In this document: piece by piece, positions 45,610-58,199 of the stretch | Layout of the letters: each line of letters opens with the position of its first letter | Position numbering within the stretch: the stretch's first letter is position 1 | Source: Aspidiotus rigidus | Lineage: Eukaryota > Arthropoda > Insecta > Hemiptera > Diaspididae | Reading direction: 5' to 3' | DNA: 64,000 bases | NCBI GenBank assembly: GCA_035079385.1 | Contig: JAVHKY010000056.1 | Span: forward strand, 4,030,001-4,094,000 | The notes under the pieces: generated by a model | What the model saw: only the letters and a program-made list of their open reading frames with translations | Database searches by the model: none | Told to the model about the DNA's origin: nothing | Translations under genes and position numbers: made by a program

Positions 45610-46770
45610 AGTAGATGACGTTATCACCAAAGTCCAGTTTTCAATTATCTCCTCATACATAAGTATAGCTCGATGGTCAAAAATATTTCAAGTCTTTGGA
45701 CATTTTCCCAAAAATGACGTCGTCAAAATCGGACGCGCTCGCGCTCGGTGAAAATTCCTGAAGATGTCCCTAACAAAAGGGATAGCGGTGTCTCCGCTAA
45801 AAAAAATCATTTCCATTAGGCCATGCATATTCTTCAGAGGATTGTTTCAGATTAGCATCTTAAAAACTACAGTCATAACTTCTCTTAGTCGCGGTTAATA
45901 TCTGTACCCTGAGAAATTAGTCTCATTCGAGCACCAGTGCATGCGATGCACTGCGCTATAAATAAAAGAAAAATTCAAGTCCTCTTTAAAACCCAGAATG
46001 GGATTTAAACATAGAGTTGGGGAGTTGGTAGCCCTCACGATATTCACCTTTCGTTCAATGCTTTTTAAATGAAGAAATTTCACACATCATAATTGATAGG
46101 ATATTGTTTTTTAAAGCAAATACAGGCATAAATTTTGTAGTCTGTAGCATCAATATTAAATACAAAAAAAAATTGTAGCATAAATGATATATTGAAAAAA
46201 AACAGTTGATTGAAAATCAATGTTTGAACATACATAAAATCTCCGATTCACCCTTTCAGTAGCGCTCTCTATGTAGGTTTAAACCCCAATCGCAAAACCT
46301 TCTGATTACATATTCAGAATTGATTCTCAATAGTTCATACCGAAGCCTCCTGAAAATTAAAATAATGAAAATTACTTCTTTTTGGAGTTCTTATTCTTGC
46401 TTCTATTCTATCTGGTTTTCTTAGTCCAATTTTTATTATTTTCTTGGACATAATGGAGAGAACATTAGATATTTGAGACGTATCATGAATATACGTGATA
46501 TTTTATGCGGAAAGAATATTCCTTTTTTTTTAACTTTTCTGTGATAAACTTTTACAATAATTGAAATAATATGAGAGAGTTTGCTTTGGTTGCCACTTTT
46601 TTTTTAGGTTCGTGCTCGTTCTACAAGCCACAAACCACTCTCTTGCAATTGCCTTTTTTTAGGGTCGACGCAGGCACTAGCTGGAGGCCGACCATATTGC
46701 AATCACTTTTTTGGTTTTTAGCGCGCAGGTGCTAGCCGACCGTATTGTAATCACGCTTTTTTAGGGCAAG
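45610..46770. repeat. Non-coding; 55-bp direct duplication at 46.66-46.77 kb
   Basis: CGCAGGCACTAGC (46668) and CGCAGGTGCTAGC (46723) start two related units that share GCCGACC.TATTG.AATCAC and a TTTTTTT-AGG end. No gene is seen in the remainder. Confidence 0.5.
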
Positions 46771-46794
46771 TTAAGACGAGTTTGTATAGAAAAT

Positions 46795-48583
46795 TGTGAT
46801 ATGATAGCGTGAATACAATCTATGAGTGCACGAGAAGAATAGCAGCTGGAGTTCCATGGATTTTTTTTTTGTAACTTGGTCATATTGTAGTATTATTATA
46901 TTTGAAGATGTGCACCTGTAATTTTTTTGAGAATCGGATAAGTAGTTCTCGAAAAATTTTCAATTTTATGAAAAATTTCTCAGTATTACCGAGTACCTGA
47001 TGAGAGCATGAATACAATTTATGAGAGGACGAAAAGAAGAGCGGCTGGAGACATCTTCAAGGGATGCCAGGTATTGGAGGAAATTAAGAGTTGAGGCACT
47101 CAGCTTCATATTCAGTATACTAGACCATATACTAGGCTAAGAATCAATTTTATAGGTTACGCTCAATCCTATTGAATTATTATTCGTAGGAGTATTAGTT
47201 TTTTAAATTTGTATTATTATTTATTTGAACAGGAAACTTGTTCTATGGGGGATTTTTCGAAAATTTTGCCGTGCGCCGTTCAACAAAAAACTTGGAAAAA
47301 TTTCGACTCTCGGGCTATATATGATAGGAGGGGGACTTGGAATAATTTCGACTTTCTAGCTATAAGTATATGATAGAAGCGGGACTTGAAAAAATGTCGA
47401 CCTATATAAGATAGGGGGAAGTAATTCCTTTATTATGTTAACTAAAGATTACCTGCTTACCTCATGTTTGTTTTATTTTATTTTCGATGATATTTTATTC
47501 AAATTTAGTACCCTTGTATCTCGCTTCCCACAGCCCCTAGAGCCTTGAATTTTGTTTTGTTGAATTTTTGTTTTGTGAATTTGTTTTTGAACGGATAGTG
47601 GCAATGGCGGATTGTTCATTTTTTTTCATTATCATTAGTCATATACTCGATAGTGAAAACTTTGAGTTTGATTGATTGAGTACAATTTTTTTGTCTTCAT
47701 CAAGTATGCTGCTAGACTACGTCGGTGACTTCATTCTTAATTAATTATTGATTTATACGTCAGTTTTTCATTGTGTGTGTACATAATTGATGGTGGTTCA
47801 TAGTTGATTTCAGGTATCTCAGGAGATGGAAAGATTATTTTCAATTAAACAATTGTTATAGCCTCGTAGCAGTTTGGGCAAGGGGAGGGTGAGTCGTTTT
47901 TCTGGAGATGTTATTAAAACAAAATTCAGGTTTGCTCATTGTATTATAGGTATTTTTACTCTGTTATCAGTTGATGCGACGTCATAGTGATAAAATTTAT
48001 AAACTGAGTCTTATTGTTCATTCTACAAATATTTGGCATGATTGACAGGTCATACTGGATATGAAGCCGAGTGCCTCAACTCTTAATTTTCTCCAATACC
48101 TGGCATCACTTGAAGATGTTTCCAGCCGCTCTTCTTTTCGTCCTCTCATAAATTGTATTCATGCTTTCATCAGCTACTTGATAATACTAAGAAATTTTTC
48201 AAAAAATTGGAAATTTCTCGAAAACTGTGTATCCGATTCTCAAAAAAATTGTAGGCGCACATCTTCAAATATAATAATACTACAATATGACCAAGTTACA
48301 AAAAAATAAATACGTGTGAACCAGACTCGAGTGCTATATATTTTTTTACCGACTTTTCTAGCTAGAAATTTGATTATAGGTATTTTTACTCTGTTATCAG
48401 TTGATGTGACGTCATAGTGATAGAATTTATAAACTGAGTTTTATTGTTCATTCTATAAATATTTGGTATGACTGACAGATCATTGGTATTTAATTTAAAG
48501 AGAGGGAGTGACTCTCTCAATGATTTTTACATTGTGAGAGGAAAAGTCGTGTACTACTCACGCGACTGCGTGAGTGTTTTTTT
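46795..48583. repeat. Cluster of composite-repeat copies, inverted to 471-2830
   Basis: 46860-47120 and 48060-48310 are inverted copies of each other: both contain the sequence GAGTGCCTCAACTCTTAATT, CCAGCCGCTCTTCTTTTCGT and the AATCGGAT-type block of the 168-bp unit. 47500-47910 corresponds, reversed, to 735-2160. 47945-48055 and 48375-48485 are direct copies of one piece (TACTCTGTTATCAGTTGATG, GACGTCATAGTGATA). The end at 48557-48574 is the terminal hairpin. A short copy from the palindrome at 48354 to the hairpin at 48574 may be a minimal element of about 240 bp. Confidence 0.7.
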
Positions 48584-50735
48584 TTTTTTTTATTAGTCTC
48601 AGGATGATCTAGGACCTCTAAAACGTCGAGAAAATTCTTTCCCGGGCTTCGCCGTCACAATTGTGTCGGGAGTAATACCTGATTTTTCGTTCGAAAAGTC
48701 GGTAAAATTCAAGGCTCTAGGGGCTGTGGGAAGCGAGATACAAGGGTACTAAATTTGAATAAAATATCATCGAAAATAAAATTCACTCGGATCGCTAGGT
48801 AGGTGACGATCCGTCTATCGAACCCGGATAAGACGACGATTTTACAAATACTTTAATAAAATCGAGAACAATGGTTTGTTCCAAAGGGGAGTAACATAAA
48901 ATAATGGTAAAGATAAAATTCAATGAACAAAAAATACACAAATAAATTATTGCACGTGCGAGCAAACAAGTGTACATTCTTTCCGGTTCACGTAAAAAGG
49001 TACAACAACAATACTCTCGAAAGATTTCAGTTAGTATGATACAGTTTTAAACGTGTATAGATTACATAGATTACGTCAGCGACGATTTATCAGATACCGC
49101 TAAGCAGGATCGAGATCGAACATGAATATTTCTAAAGATGCGTAGTTCACCCTACCATCTTACATATGGAAACCTGAAAATTTTTTTTTATGCTTGTTGC
49201 TCTAAAACGTCGAGAAAGTTGATTGCTCCCGCCCCCTTTTCACCTTGCTACGGGTGTAATACCTACCTCACTTTTCTGGATAGAAAAGTCGGTAAAAGAT
49301 GAAAATGCGAATATCCGAAAAAATCGAGGAATGATATGAATGTAAAGTGTGGAGTGAGAGATATTATATTGATGAGAGAAATCACAAAACGAATGCGACA
49401 ATTTTATTCATTAAAGAATAATAAAATAAAAGTGAGTATTATTAGGAAAATTAAGATTGAGTGTTTGTTATACGTTATTCATTACCTACTTAATTCAGTG
49501 ACTATGGAATTCGCATCACGATTGAAAATTAACAAGTTTATTGTCAACTGTTTGTTTTTCCTTGTAAAAAGTAGTTCTTAGAAGAGAGGTGAGAGTTACC
49601 TATCAAAAAATATTGAGAATGAACGTCTAAAAAGAAAAGCGAGTATTCGTGCCGGACTAGGCGCCTTAGCCGGACAGCTGATAACAAAGACGGGAAAATC
49701 GATGGGCGGTGAGAGTGATGGGCGAAAGACTTTCTTAAATTGATCTGAATCGATTTTTATGAGAGACGATTTGTAGAAAATTTTACGTTTTACAAATTTG
49801 ACTGTCTTCATTTTTGTTCTAAATCGCTTTATTCCAAGTTATTTTGAGATTACTCACCGAACATTCTGTATAATGGGAAATTTACTTTGATCCTGTTTGA
49901 TCCTAACCATGTTCTATAATCGTAGCGCTGCTATAGGCGGGGGGCAAATTATGAATCAGAGTTAGAAAGTGAGCTGAAGGTTAAAAGTCTAAAGTCAAAG
50001 CCAGATAATTCTTGTAAAACAAGCTGAAAAAATCCTTTATTATTTTATTCGGTGAAATGAAATTACATCAGCATGCAATTACTGTTTTGTTGTTCTGTGA
50101 TTCTGACAAATCCCTACCGTACAAAGTTTAATTTACATAATAGCTATATCAGCAATCAGAAAGTAAAATTCTTTTTTAGTCGTTCAAACGATACAGTTTG
50201 CTTGAAAGTCAATTTTAATATTACGTCAAGTTGTCAATTCTACTGAAGAACAGTGCACAAAGTTCTTCCAGCCTGTCGCAGGCTGCTTGTTGTTTGACTC
50301 GTTCTAAATTTCGGAAGGTCGAAAATTTAGTACAATTCATTTTCATTTTTCCTATATTATTGTCAACTCGCGAAAATTTGATGAGAATATCAAAAGCAAA
50401 CATATACGCACCATAAGCCTGTGACTGCAGATCTATTTTTCATGATTCTTGAAAATATTACATTGAAATGACTCGCGCTGTCCACACAACCTTTGTGTTG
50501 GAGACCACTGCTGTGGGTCGCATCTTTGCGATCGCACGCGATGAGGATACACAATATGATGAGGAAATACGTTTTACCGACTTTCCTAGCTAGAAAAGTG
50601 AGGTATTACTCCCTTGACAAGGTAAATAAGGGGAGAGGGCAATAAACTTTCTCGAAGTTTTACCTAGGTAGAGGTCCTAGATCACAACTAGCATAAAAAA
50701 AATTTCAGGTTTCTTTATATATCCTATATTATAAA
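48584..50735. repeat. Further copies of the repeat end
   Basis: Three copies of the palindrome-bearing end: about 48595-48705, 49170-49302 (forward) and 50571-50735 (reverse). Each has AAAACGTCGAGAAA or its equivalent, a C/T-rich block, GTAATACCT, a hairpin and TCGGTAAAA. At 48695-48770 the block TCTAGGGGCTGTGGGAAGCG matches 2100-2160. The stem-loop family copy is at 50220-50340, with CAGCCTGTCGCAGGCTG at 50269-50285. No gene is supported. Confidence 0.65.
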
Positions 50736-51401
50736 GCTGAAAATGGAATTGCATGTAAAGGGTAATCTCTACCCCTACCCATTAAAATTCGATGAAATTT
50801 TGACATTATACGGGAATTATGTCGAGGATTGTTTTCCTATCCAAAATTGAATAAAGTTCACCGAAAAAGTTGAAATAAAGCTTGAAAGTTAATCGTATAT
50901 TGGCTACTGCTTTTGTATGTGTATTCTTGGTACCAAAAAAAATTTCCGTTTTTTCATACTAGGCAACCAAATATAATTTTGAGAATCAGGTTGGTGAATT
51001 GCCATGGAAAAGTACTATTAGCCTACTTTCATTACTTAACTATAGACTACAGCTTTCTTTCTCAAATTAGGATTGTCGAGCGTATATTGGCTACCATTTT
51101 TCAGCTCTTTCCCATGATTTTTTATCGACCCTCTTCCCAATGATTGTGAAGTTACTTGCTACAATATTTTCATTATCTGTTCAAAGTTTTTAATTGAGAA
51201 AATGGTAAAGAGAAAATCAAACTCCGCGGCAAAAGTCGTAAAATGTCGAAAAAAAAGGAAGATGGAGGTGATAAATTCTATTCCTACAAGCTCAAACTCG
51301 AATACCTCGTCACTCCGTGCCACTAACAATCCTAATATTATAAATGATAATTTTCCTCCTCAAAATTTAATGTATATTTATGATGTGAATTTTAATTATA
51401 A
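50736..51401. other. No gene recognised
   Basis: AT-rich sequence. The Lys/Asn/Ser-rich frame at 51202-51405 directly adjoins the Penelope-like element but has no family motif. Confidence 0.45.
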
Positions 51402-53810
51402 TTAAAGAGATGAGTAACGCTGTCGTATAACACTTTTGTACGCGTCAGCAAGTCCATCCGTGTCCGTCTTGAAGTTCACACTATTAATATCCTTAATTAT
51501 GTTAACTACTTCTAAAATTTTCCTCTTCTTCATTTGTTCCTCTCTACCTACAATTTTAGTATCCTTAAAATTAAAAACATGACCCATTTCTAGGGCGTGA
51601 TTGGCCAAAGCCGTATGATCAGATCTGTTTTTAACATCATTCTTATGTTGAGAAAGACGTGCTTTCAATTTTTGGCACGTCTCTCCCACATAAGAAACGG
51701 GGCAGCCAGAACAAGGAATCGAATGTACAACACCTGATTTTTGTTCTTTGGGGACTTTATCTTTAGTGCACGTAAAAAATTTCTCTTTGCAGGTGTTGTA
51801 ACTACCAAAAGTGATGCTAATATATTACTGAGAGTGAGAACATGTTTTCTGATCATCATACTACTTTGGCCTACATAAGGAATGGAGAAAAATTTGACAT
51901 CACTAGAATTAACTTTAAAAAGGGGGAGGGTTGCTTAAATCAAAGTCGACAACTTTTTTAATAAAAGAATTTGGATACCCATTCATCTGAAGGGTACTTA
52001 TACTTTAATTTGTGAAACATAAGGTCCTGAAAAATATGGTCAGAGCAAGCTAAATAGTCACGTTTTAAATTGATCGCAGTATTAAATTTTACGTTAAAAG
52101 GTTGATTCGAATTAATATTAATAATCCTATTGGTAGCCATAAATTTGTTACGTCTAACAATGGTAGTATCGAGAAAATTAATAGTCAAATCTTTTTCTAA
52201 TTCGAAAGTAAAATTTAAGCGAGGGTGAAAGTTATTTAAAAAAATAAGAAGTTCGTCAAAAATAGAGTCATGTAAATAAAAAAGGCTGTCATCAACATAT
52301 TTTTTACCGTACTTAATCATAGTGCCAAATCTGTCATACAACGAAATAAAAAGATAGTCAAGAACCAAGTCAGCCACAATAGGGGAGAGGGGGTTCCCCA
52401 TAGCCATACCATGAGTTTGACTATAAGAAACACCCTCATACAGAAAATATTTCTTCATCAAGAGCAGTATGGATGCCCTTGAGTTCATCCCAACGTTTTT
52501 TAATGATCTCAATAGCTAGAGTGACCGGAACAGAGGTGAACAAAGCTACAACATCAAAGGAAACCAGGAGGTAACCTGATTCAATGCTAATTTTAGATAG
52601 TTCCTCTCTGAACGAGCTGGAAGAGCGAATATTAAAATCGTAATTACGTAAATTATCTAAAATGCAAGCCATGAACTTAGAGAGACGAAAAGTGGGAAGA
52701 CTTTTCACACGATATCACAGGACGTAGAGGAACGTTGGTTTTATGTATTTTGGGTAAGCCATAAAACTTAGGCGCAATACTATCATAACAAGTAAGATAC
52801 TTTTTATGACTTTGATCTATAAAATTTTTATCAAAAATATCCTTGACAAATTGGTTGCTCTTTCTCTCCAAGGAGAACGTAGGATCATGAACCATAATCG
52901 AATAAGTGGTGGTATCTTTCAGGAGATCCAAAGTTTTCCGATGGTACTCTTCCTTTTCCATAACAACAGTGGAATTTCCCTTATCTGCCCTCAAGACCAA
53001 CAAATTAGGATTATTCTTTAGAAATTCAACGGTGGCTCTCTGTTCATGCTGGTTGGAGACGAGGCCATGTGCCGCTCGTATCATTTTATGTTGCCTGGCT
53101 TTAGGATTAGTTATCCGTCTCAAATGTTGAGAAATTAGATGACGGACTTCGTCCTTCTTCTCCATTGAAGCCTTTGATTGGCTGATCACATATTCTACGT
53201 CAGTTATGATCCTATCCACTGGAAGTTTGGTAGGTCGCATACAAAATTTTGAACCTAAAGATAAGGTGCGCGTGACCTCTTCCGGTAATTCTGTCTTGGT
53301 GAGGTTTATAAGCCATTGTTTTGGAAATTCTAAAAAAGGTTTACCAGAAATATTCTTCTTTGCTTCTAACGATCTAAATTTACGTTCATGGCGCAAATTT
53401 ATCCTCTCTTTTTCACATTGTACTCTTTTTGCAACGTAGTCAAAAGCCATCCTAAACATCGTGTCACAAGTAACATGGTTGGAAAACACGTCCTCCTTTC
53501 TTTTGAGCAAATTCTCCCAAACGAATTGATCGGTGTACTTGTCATTAATTTCGCAGTTCAGAAGAAGCCTCTTAGACCGTGTGAGCCACTTTTTGATCGT
53601 GAAGTTTTTAGAATTCTCATAGCCAATTTTTGAAAAAGAATCGGAGATATGTCTTGGAATAATGTCGCCCTTCCTACACCGTTTCAAAAAGGAAATAGCA
53701 CAGCGATTTCTGATCAATTTTAGACGAAATTTCACTATGTCACTGAACGTCTCATAAACATGTTTGCCATATTTGGCAGAAATTAAACGAAAAACACTTG
53801 CCGAGTTCAT
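51402..53810 (-). pseudogene. PLE RT-endonuclease polyprotein, frameshifted
   Basis: The first frame (52677-53810, 377 residues, MNSASVFRLISAKYGKHVYE) holds the PLE N-terminal region, LRADKGNSTVVMEKEEYHRK and PKFYGLPKIHKTNVPLRPVIS. The next frame (52436-52708) has RT motif A (LLVSFDVVALFTSVPVTLAI). The third (51958-52512) has HGMAMGNPLSPIVADL, catalytic KYVDDSLFYL and INFLDTTI of the thumb. The C-terminal GIY-YIG nuclease is split: GVVHSIPCSGCPVSYVGETC spans a frame change near 51690, and the rest (KLKARLSQHKNDV, HTALANHALEMGH) is at 51402-51689. GVV replaces GIY, and YVG stands for YIG. At least three frameshifts separate the parts. Confidence 0.87.
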
Positions 53811-53904
53811 AATGAATAGAAAGATTTTTCCGTGGTTAAAATATTATAATACAAAGTACAAGAATGGCACTATTAACCATTGTTTTTATTGAAAATTAAA
53901 ATTG

Positions 53905-53942
53905 CATACGTTTTGGTAGACTAGCTACCATCATCAGTGCAG
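53905..53942 (-). ncRNA. Hammerhead-ribozyme-like motif
   Basis: On the minus strand: CTGATGA, then a stem II of TGGTAG/CTACCA with a short loop, then AAAACG. The invariant core expects GAAA after stem II; here the G is A, which should abolish cleavage. PLEs are known to carry minimal hammerhead ribozymes in their terminal repeats, and the place, upstream of the first ORF, fits. Detected by eye, not by a covariance model. Confidence 0.45.
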
Positions 53943-54137
53943 AAACGAAACTAACAGTGACAATAGAGAAAGACATGAAACAACCTAAATAAAATTAACA
54001 AAGCAAATTACAAAAGAGGGAAGAAATTAACGAGATGAGTAACAAGATGAGTAACGCTGTCGTATAACAATTTTGTACGCGTAAAAACAGTGGTTAATAG
54101 TGCCATTCTTGTACTTTGTATAATAGTATTAGTATAT

Positions 54138-54182
54138 TACGTATCAGTGGCGGAATTGGTTACTTTCCAATACTGATACGTA
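54138..54182. repeat. Hairpin
   Basis: ACGTATCAGT and ACTGATACGT pair, with AATTGG/CCAAT continuing towards the loop across a small bulge. Confidence 0.75.
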
Positions 54183-54292
54183 GGATGCTTTAATGCAAGA
54201 TGGGAGGAAAGGTTCTGTACACTTTGTATTGGCAGCACTGTCACGCTAGCACACGACTCAACGACTGTAGTCGCACACATAAAATAGTATAT

Positions 54293-54443
54293 TACCTGTT
54301 AAGTGCTGTAAACGAGCGCGTACAGCATTTGTATCAGTGCAAACTCGCTACGCTTGTGCGGCCTTCGGCTGCACTGATACTCATGCTGTACGGCTGCACT
54401 GATACTCATGCTGTACGCGCTCGTTTACAGCACTTAACAGGTA
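54293..54443. repeat. Foldback element, 151 bp
   Basis: TACCTGTTAAGTGCTGTAAA (continuing to CGAGCGCGTACAGCAT) pairs exactly with the right end. Inside, GTATCAGTGCA pairs with TGCACTGATAC. The right arm has a 24-bp tandem duplication (CTGCACTGATACTCATGCTG plus TACGG), so the structure is asymmetric. GC content is higher than the surroundings. No coding evidence. Confidence 0.85.
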
Positions 54444-54548
54444 CGATAGTTTATATAATACGTACGCTATAAGCAACGCTATAAGTACAAACTTACAGCA
54501 CGGCAAACAAACCTGTAAGTGACATTGTACAGCACGTGCTGAGGTACG

Positions 54549-54633
54549 CGTGCAGTAAATATGAGAGCCGTGCTGTAAATATGAGAGCTGTGCTGTAAAT
54601 GTAAGAGTCGTGGTTAGGTTAGGTTAGGTTAGG
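54549..54633. repeat. 20-bp tandem triplet followed by (TTAGG)4
   Basis: TGCWGTAAATATGAGAGCYG occurs three times in a row (54550-54609), the last copy altered. TTAGG is then repeated four times (54614-54633). TTAGG is the canonical insect telomere repeat, but four units can arise by chance. Confidence 0.75.
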
Positions 54634-54697
54634 AGCTGAAAGAAGAATGAAATTGAACGAAACTAATTTAATACATCACAGAAAACAAAATGAACTT

Positions 54698-54865
54698 GAA
54701 GTCGGGAGTAATGAACTCAATTTTCCACGCAACCTACAGCGTGGGCGGGTAATGCACCTTTCGAGTTTCGAGTCTTTGACGACAAAGTCACAGTGAGTCA
54801 GGTTAGGTGCAGCAAGACACCGGTAGGTGTAAAGTCGGGAGTAATGAACTCAATTTTTTTAAACA
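54698..54865. repeat. Direct duplication, period about 134 bp
   Basis: AAGTCGGGAGTAATGAACTC followed by AATTTT occurs at 54699 and 54832. The interval between includes GGTTAGGT. No gene in 54.9-55.27 kb; the frames at 54942-55259 are antisense shadows of each other without motifs. Confidence 0.7.
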
Positions 54866-55269
54866 AAATATCTGCTTTCTCTTTCTTTTTTTTTTGACAC
54901 TTACAGTTGACAGGATTGTTTAACGTGCTGTAAGTTCGTACTTACAATACAGCGTACTTATTATATAAAGTATATTCCACACCACCGTCCAGGGTGCGAA
55001 AAGTACTTTCCAGCACAGCGACAAATTTTTTTTCATCAAGCAGAAAAGACGCGCTTTCCACTACAAAAACCTCCGCGGATACACAGCCTTTCCGACCATC
55101 TTGCATTAAAATCAATTTTTTTTTTCCCAGTTTCATTTTGAAATTTATTTGTACATACGATATATGCAACCATATACTTATGTGTACTTCTCCAGCGTGC
55201 AAAATGCCGCGTTCAACGTGTTTCTCCAAATGATACGCGCGACTTTCAATACTGTACAACTTTTGTTAA

Positions 55270-55640
55270 AAAACACAACATATACATAATTGATAGTGGT
55301 TCATAGATGATTTGAAGTGTCTCAGGAGATGGAAATATTATTTTCAATTTTTTTTTGAAATTAGGAAGTTTGTCCTTCATTTTTTGAGAAGGAAGCATTG
55401 TGCCCTGTTAAGGCTCATTTTTTCATTCGCGGTCACATACTTTATTAGTCATTTTAGATGATAGGTACTCGTAATTCTGAACATCGTTTCAAATAATATA
55501 AATGATATTAACACTGTTGAGAGAATTTCTCATTTTGAATTAAATAAAATAAAATTATTCAGGTTTCCTTATTGGTTTATGGGTACTCTGTTATCAAACG
55601 CATCATAAATAATTAACATTCATCTTTTGTTATTCTCGTT
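55270..55640. repeat. Degraded composite-repeat copy
   Basis: TACATAATTGATAGTGGTTC, GTCTCAGGAGATGG and TATTATTTTCAATT match 47785-47850, and AGGTTTCCTTATTGG...TACTCTGTTATCA matches 47930-47980, in the same order and orientation. Confidence 0.6.
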
Positions 55641-58199
55641 CAGTACATTATGCACCTGAGCTGTTTTGTTTTCAGCAAAATATCAGAAATGCGTCATCAG
55701 TTTCCAATTTATTGGTTTCCAAGAGTTGATCAGCAATATAGGTAACTCATGTTGTTATCATTTTTATATTTCTTGATCAGTTTAATTAAACATCCCCGCA
55801 TACGAGTGCGAATAATTGATACCAAAACCATTCGACTGCAACCGCATTCAACAATCTAACAAGTAGGTGAATACATTTTGTAATTAGTTTAAAATGTGCG
55901 TAAAAGTTATTTAAGAAAATATTTGGTTTCATATATATTTCAAGACTCGCGAGACTGTCCTAAAAAAGAAGCAAACAAACAATGAGAGAGAGAGAGAGAG
56001 AAATTTTGCTAGTCAAGACTCAAGAATCAGCGGAACATCTACTCTTTACTCATGTAATAAATAGGTAGATTACTTACAGTCGTAATACACATAACTAATG
56101 ACAGCAATGTAATGTCTAAGGAGAGGATCCTGGCGTTTGATAGCAGATATTTAATTATATGGCCTCATCGAAGCACAAAAAGACGACCAACCAATTTGAC
56201 CCATGATGGTGTTGTATTACTACAGCCCTTGTCAAATATTTGACTTGTTCGCCATCATCATGACTCGCATCCTACTCATACAAACGTCTCAAGTCACTAC
56301 CTTTACACGTACTAGGAGTAGCTGGCTTTCACGCGTATGATAAGCCCTCTTTGTGACTAACATACTCGTAATCGTCCTGAGTCACTACCTTCGCTCATAG
56401 TAGAAGTAGCAGGATTGTGCAGTCAATAGTAATACTGCATCATTCGCTGGTTAACCGCCGCTTGTTCTCGCTCGTTCCTTTCTCTTGCGTCCTTTAATCG
56501 GCGTATTTTGCCGTCGTACGTATAATTTCTATATTTTGGTTTATCTATATCGTTTTGGAGTAATTTGTGTCGTCGTTCGGTGTGTTTAATTCACCCCATG
56601 GATGAAATAATCAGGTCAGTGAAATATACCTACTCGTACATGATTTCATAAATTTGGAAGATCACCCGGTTGTCGGCAGGAAACATACGTCGATATACAT
56701 ACACATGAAATATACGTACTAATACCTATAGCCTGTGGCTGCAGATATGGGATAAATTTATTTACGCGTCCGTTATTTTAAATGCCTACATATGTTCGAT
56801 ACACGTACTAATACCAGCAGCTCGTGGCTGCCGAATAAATCTGATTCATCAACGTCTCACGAGCCTCGAATAATTTCGTCACTTCGACATAAACGTTAAT
56901 CATAGGACTCGTGGTCCATCTTGTAGGGCTGATGCGCCCGATTTGACCGTACTAACTATCCTGCACTTGCAGGACATATCGTATCTTTTATAATAACGTC
57001 CTCGTCGTCCATACTGACATTACTGACGGTATGCCTATGTATTCCGTTAGGTAACGAAGAATCTAGCACCTAGTCGAAGAAGACGCAGACGTCCAGCAGA
57101 AGAAGAATATTATGCCTATTGTGATTTAGAAGATATTTATTTATTTCAATCGAATCTTTATTTCGCTCATCTTACAATACATGCATGTACTCGGTTAAGC
57201 TGAATCTTTCATTGCCAGTGTTTGAAGTCGTACTTTCTCGAGGAGGGGGAAGGGGACAGATATTCATTTAACAGTTTCCACTGTACACGAATCGTATTTG
57301 TGATATGACGTCCATAATTATTTTCTATTGAAATTGTCAGGAATTATGAGGTTCGTTACCCCATAAAATTCCTTAGCCCTATAAAATTATGAGTGAGGAC
57401 ATGGATCGCCATATTTAGTTGTTACGTCATCATTAATCCTTGCAGTTCCCTAATAGGGTGATAAATTAATACAATTGGTGGAATTATTTTGTATCATTTA
57501 AGAGCACTATGTTTTGCATTTTACTTTGGCACTGACACCTGTGTATTCCAAAACAAATTCTAGTAGTTCTCTTATATCATGTAGGTACTCGTTCCATACA
57601 TACGTGTAAGAATGCTTTACCGTCCTCACGAATTTTCGTGTTGGTAGCGTTGCATCGATACTTGCAGACAGGTTTGGTAGTTGATGTTTTGTAAGGTAGA
57701 TAAGAGTAGTAGATAGTTGTCAATTGATTTCACGTTTTGTACGTGCGTTAAGATATTGGGAAAACGGAATGCCGGAAGGACTTAGAGCACTGGTAAACGA
57801 TCAGCCGCGATATTCTTACGTATGTATGTAAGATTCATTCGTCACTCTCTCTTATCTTTCCTTCGGTTTATCGTTTACTCGCATCGTCGTGTGCGACATG
57901 ACTGATCCTGTCGCCCTCTTGCTCGGTGTTCTTCCTTCCTTTTAACCAGTATCTAGATGGTAGCTTTACTATTCGTTTCTATATCGCTTCGCTGTCACTT
58001 TTATTGTGAAGCAGCTTGTTTTTTGGAATTAGTTTTCAACTAATTAAAGCTCATTCCTCGGCTTGTTTCACGCGTTCTTTCTTGATGCGCGAGATATTAT
58101 ATGTACCGGTACATATAAAAACACCGCATACCTCAATATGGTTCACCGAACAATTTTTAAAAAGAATTCAACCCCATCATGTATACCGCCCAGCAAAAC
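55641..58199. other. No gene recognised; short repeats
   Basis: A (GA)11 tract is at 55982-56003. At 57600-57770 GTGTAAGAATGC and TTTCACGTTTTGTACGTGYG recur from 40750-40890 (inside the hAT element). A 20-bp perfect palindrome TATATGTACCGGTACATATA lies at 58098-58117. An Arg-run frame at 57050-57203 follows an AG but has no recognisable function. Confidence 0.45.

Larger units (their letters stand above)
51402..54120 (-). mobile_element. Penelope-like element with GIY-YIG endonuclease
   Basis: The order on the minus strand is a 5' region with repeats, a PLE N-terminal region, RT, then the GIY-YIG endonuclease. A terminal direct repeat is visible: GATGAGTAACGCTGTCGTAT and about 17 further bases occur at 51409 and 54042, as expected for the pseudo-LTRs of PLEs. 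At the 5' side 53841-53880 and 54091-54130 form a roughly 38-bp inverted pair (AGAATGGCACTATTAACC...). A hammerhead-like motif lies at 53905-53942. The RT and endonuclease occur in at least four frames, so the copy is inactive. Confidence 0.88.

Noticed and set aside
54614..54633. Interstitial telomere as evidence of a chromosome end
   Set aside because: Four TTAGG units are too few, and unique sequence and transposons continue on both sides.
57050..57203. Frame with an Arg run and an acidic tail after a possible AG acceptor
   Set aside because: No homologous motif; the nearest candidate first exon (ATGGATGAAATAATCAG near 56600) does not join it without a stop.
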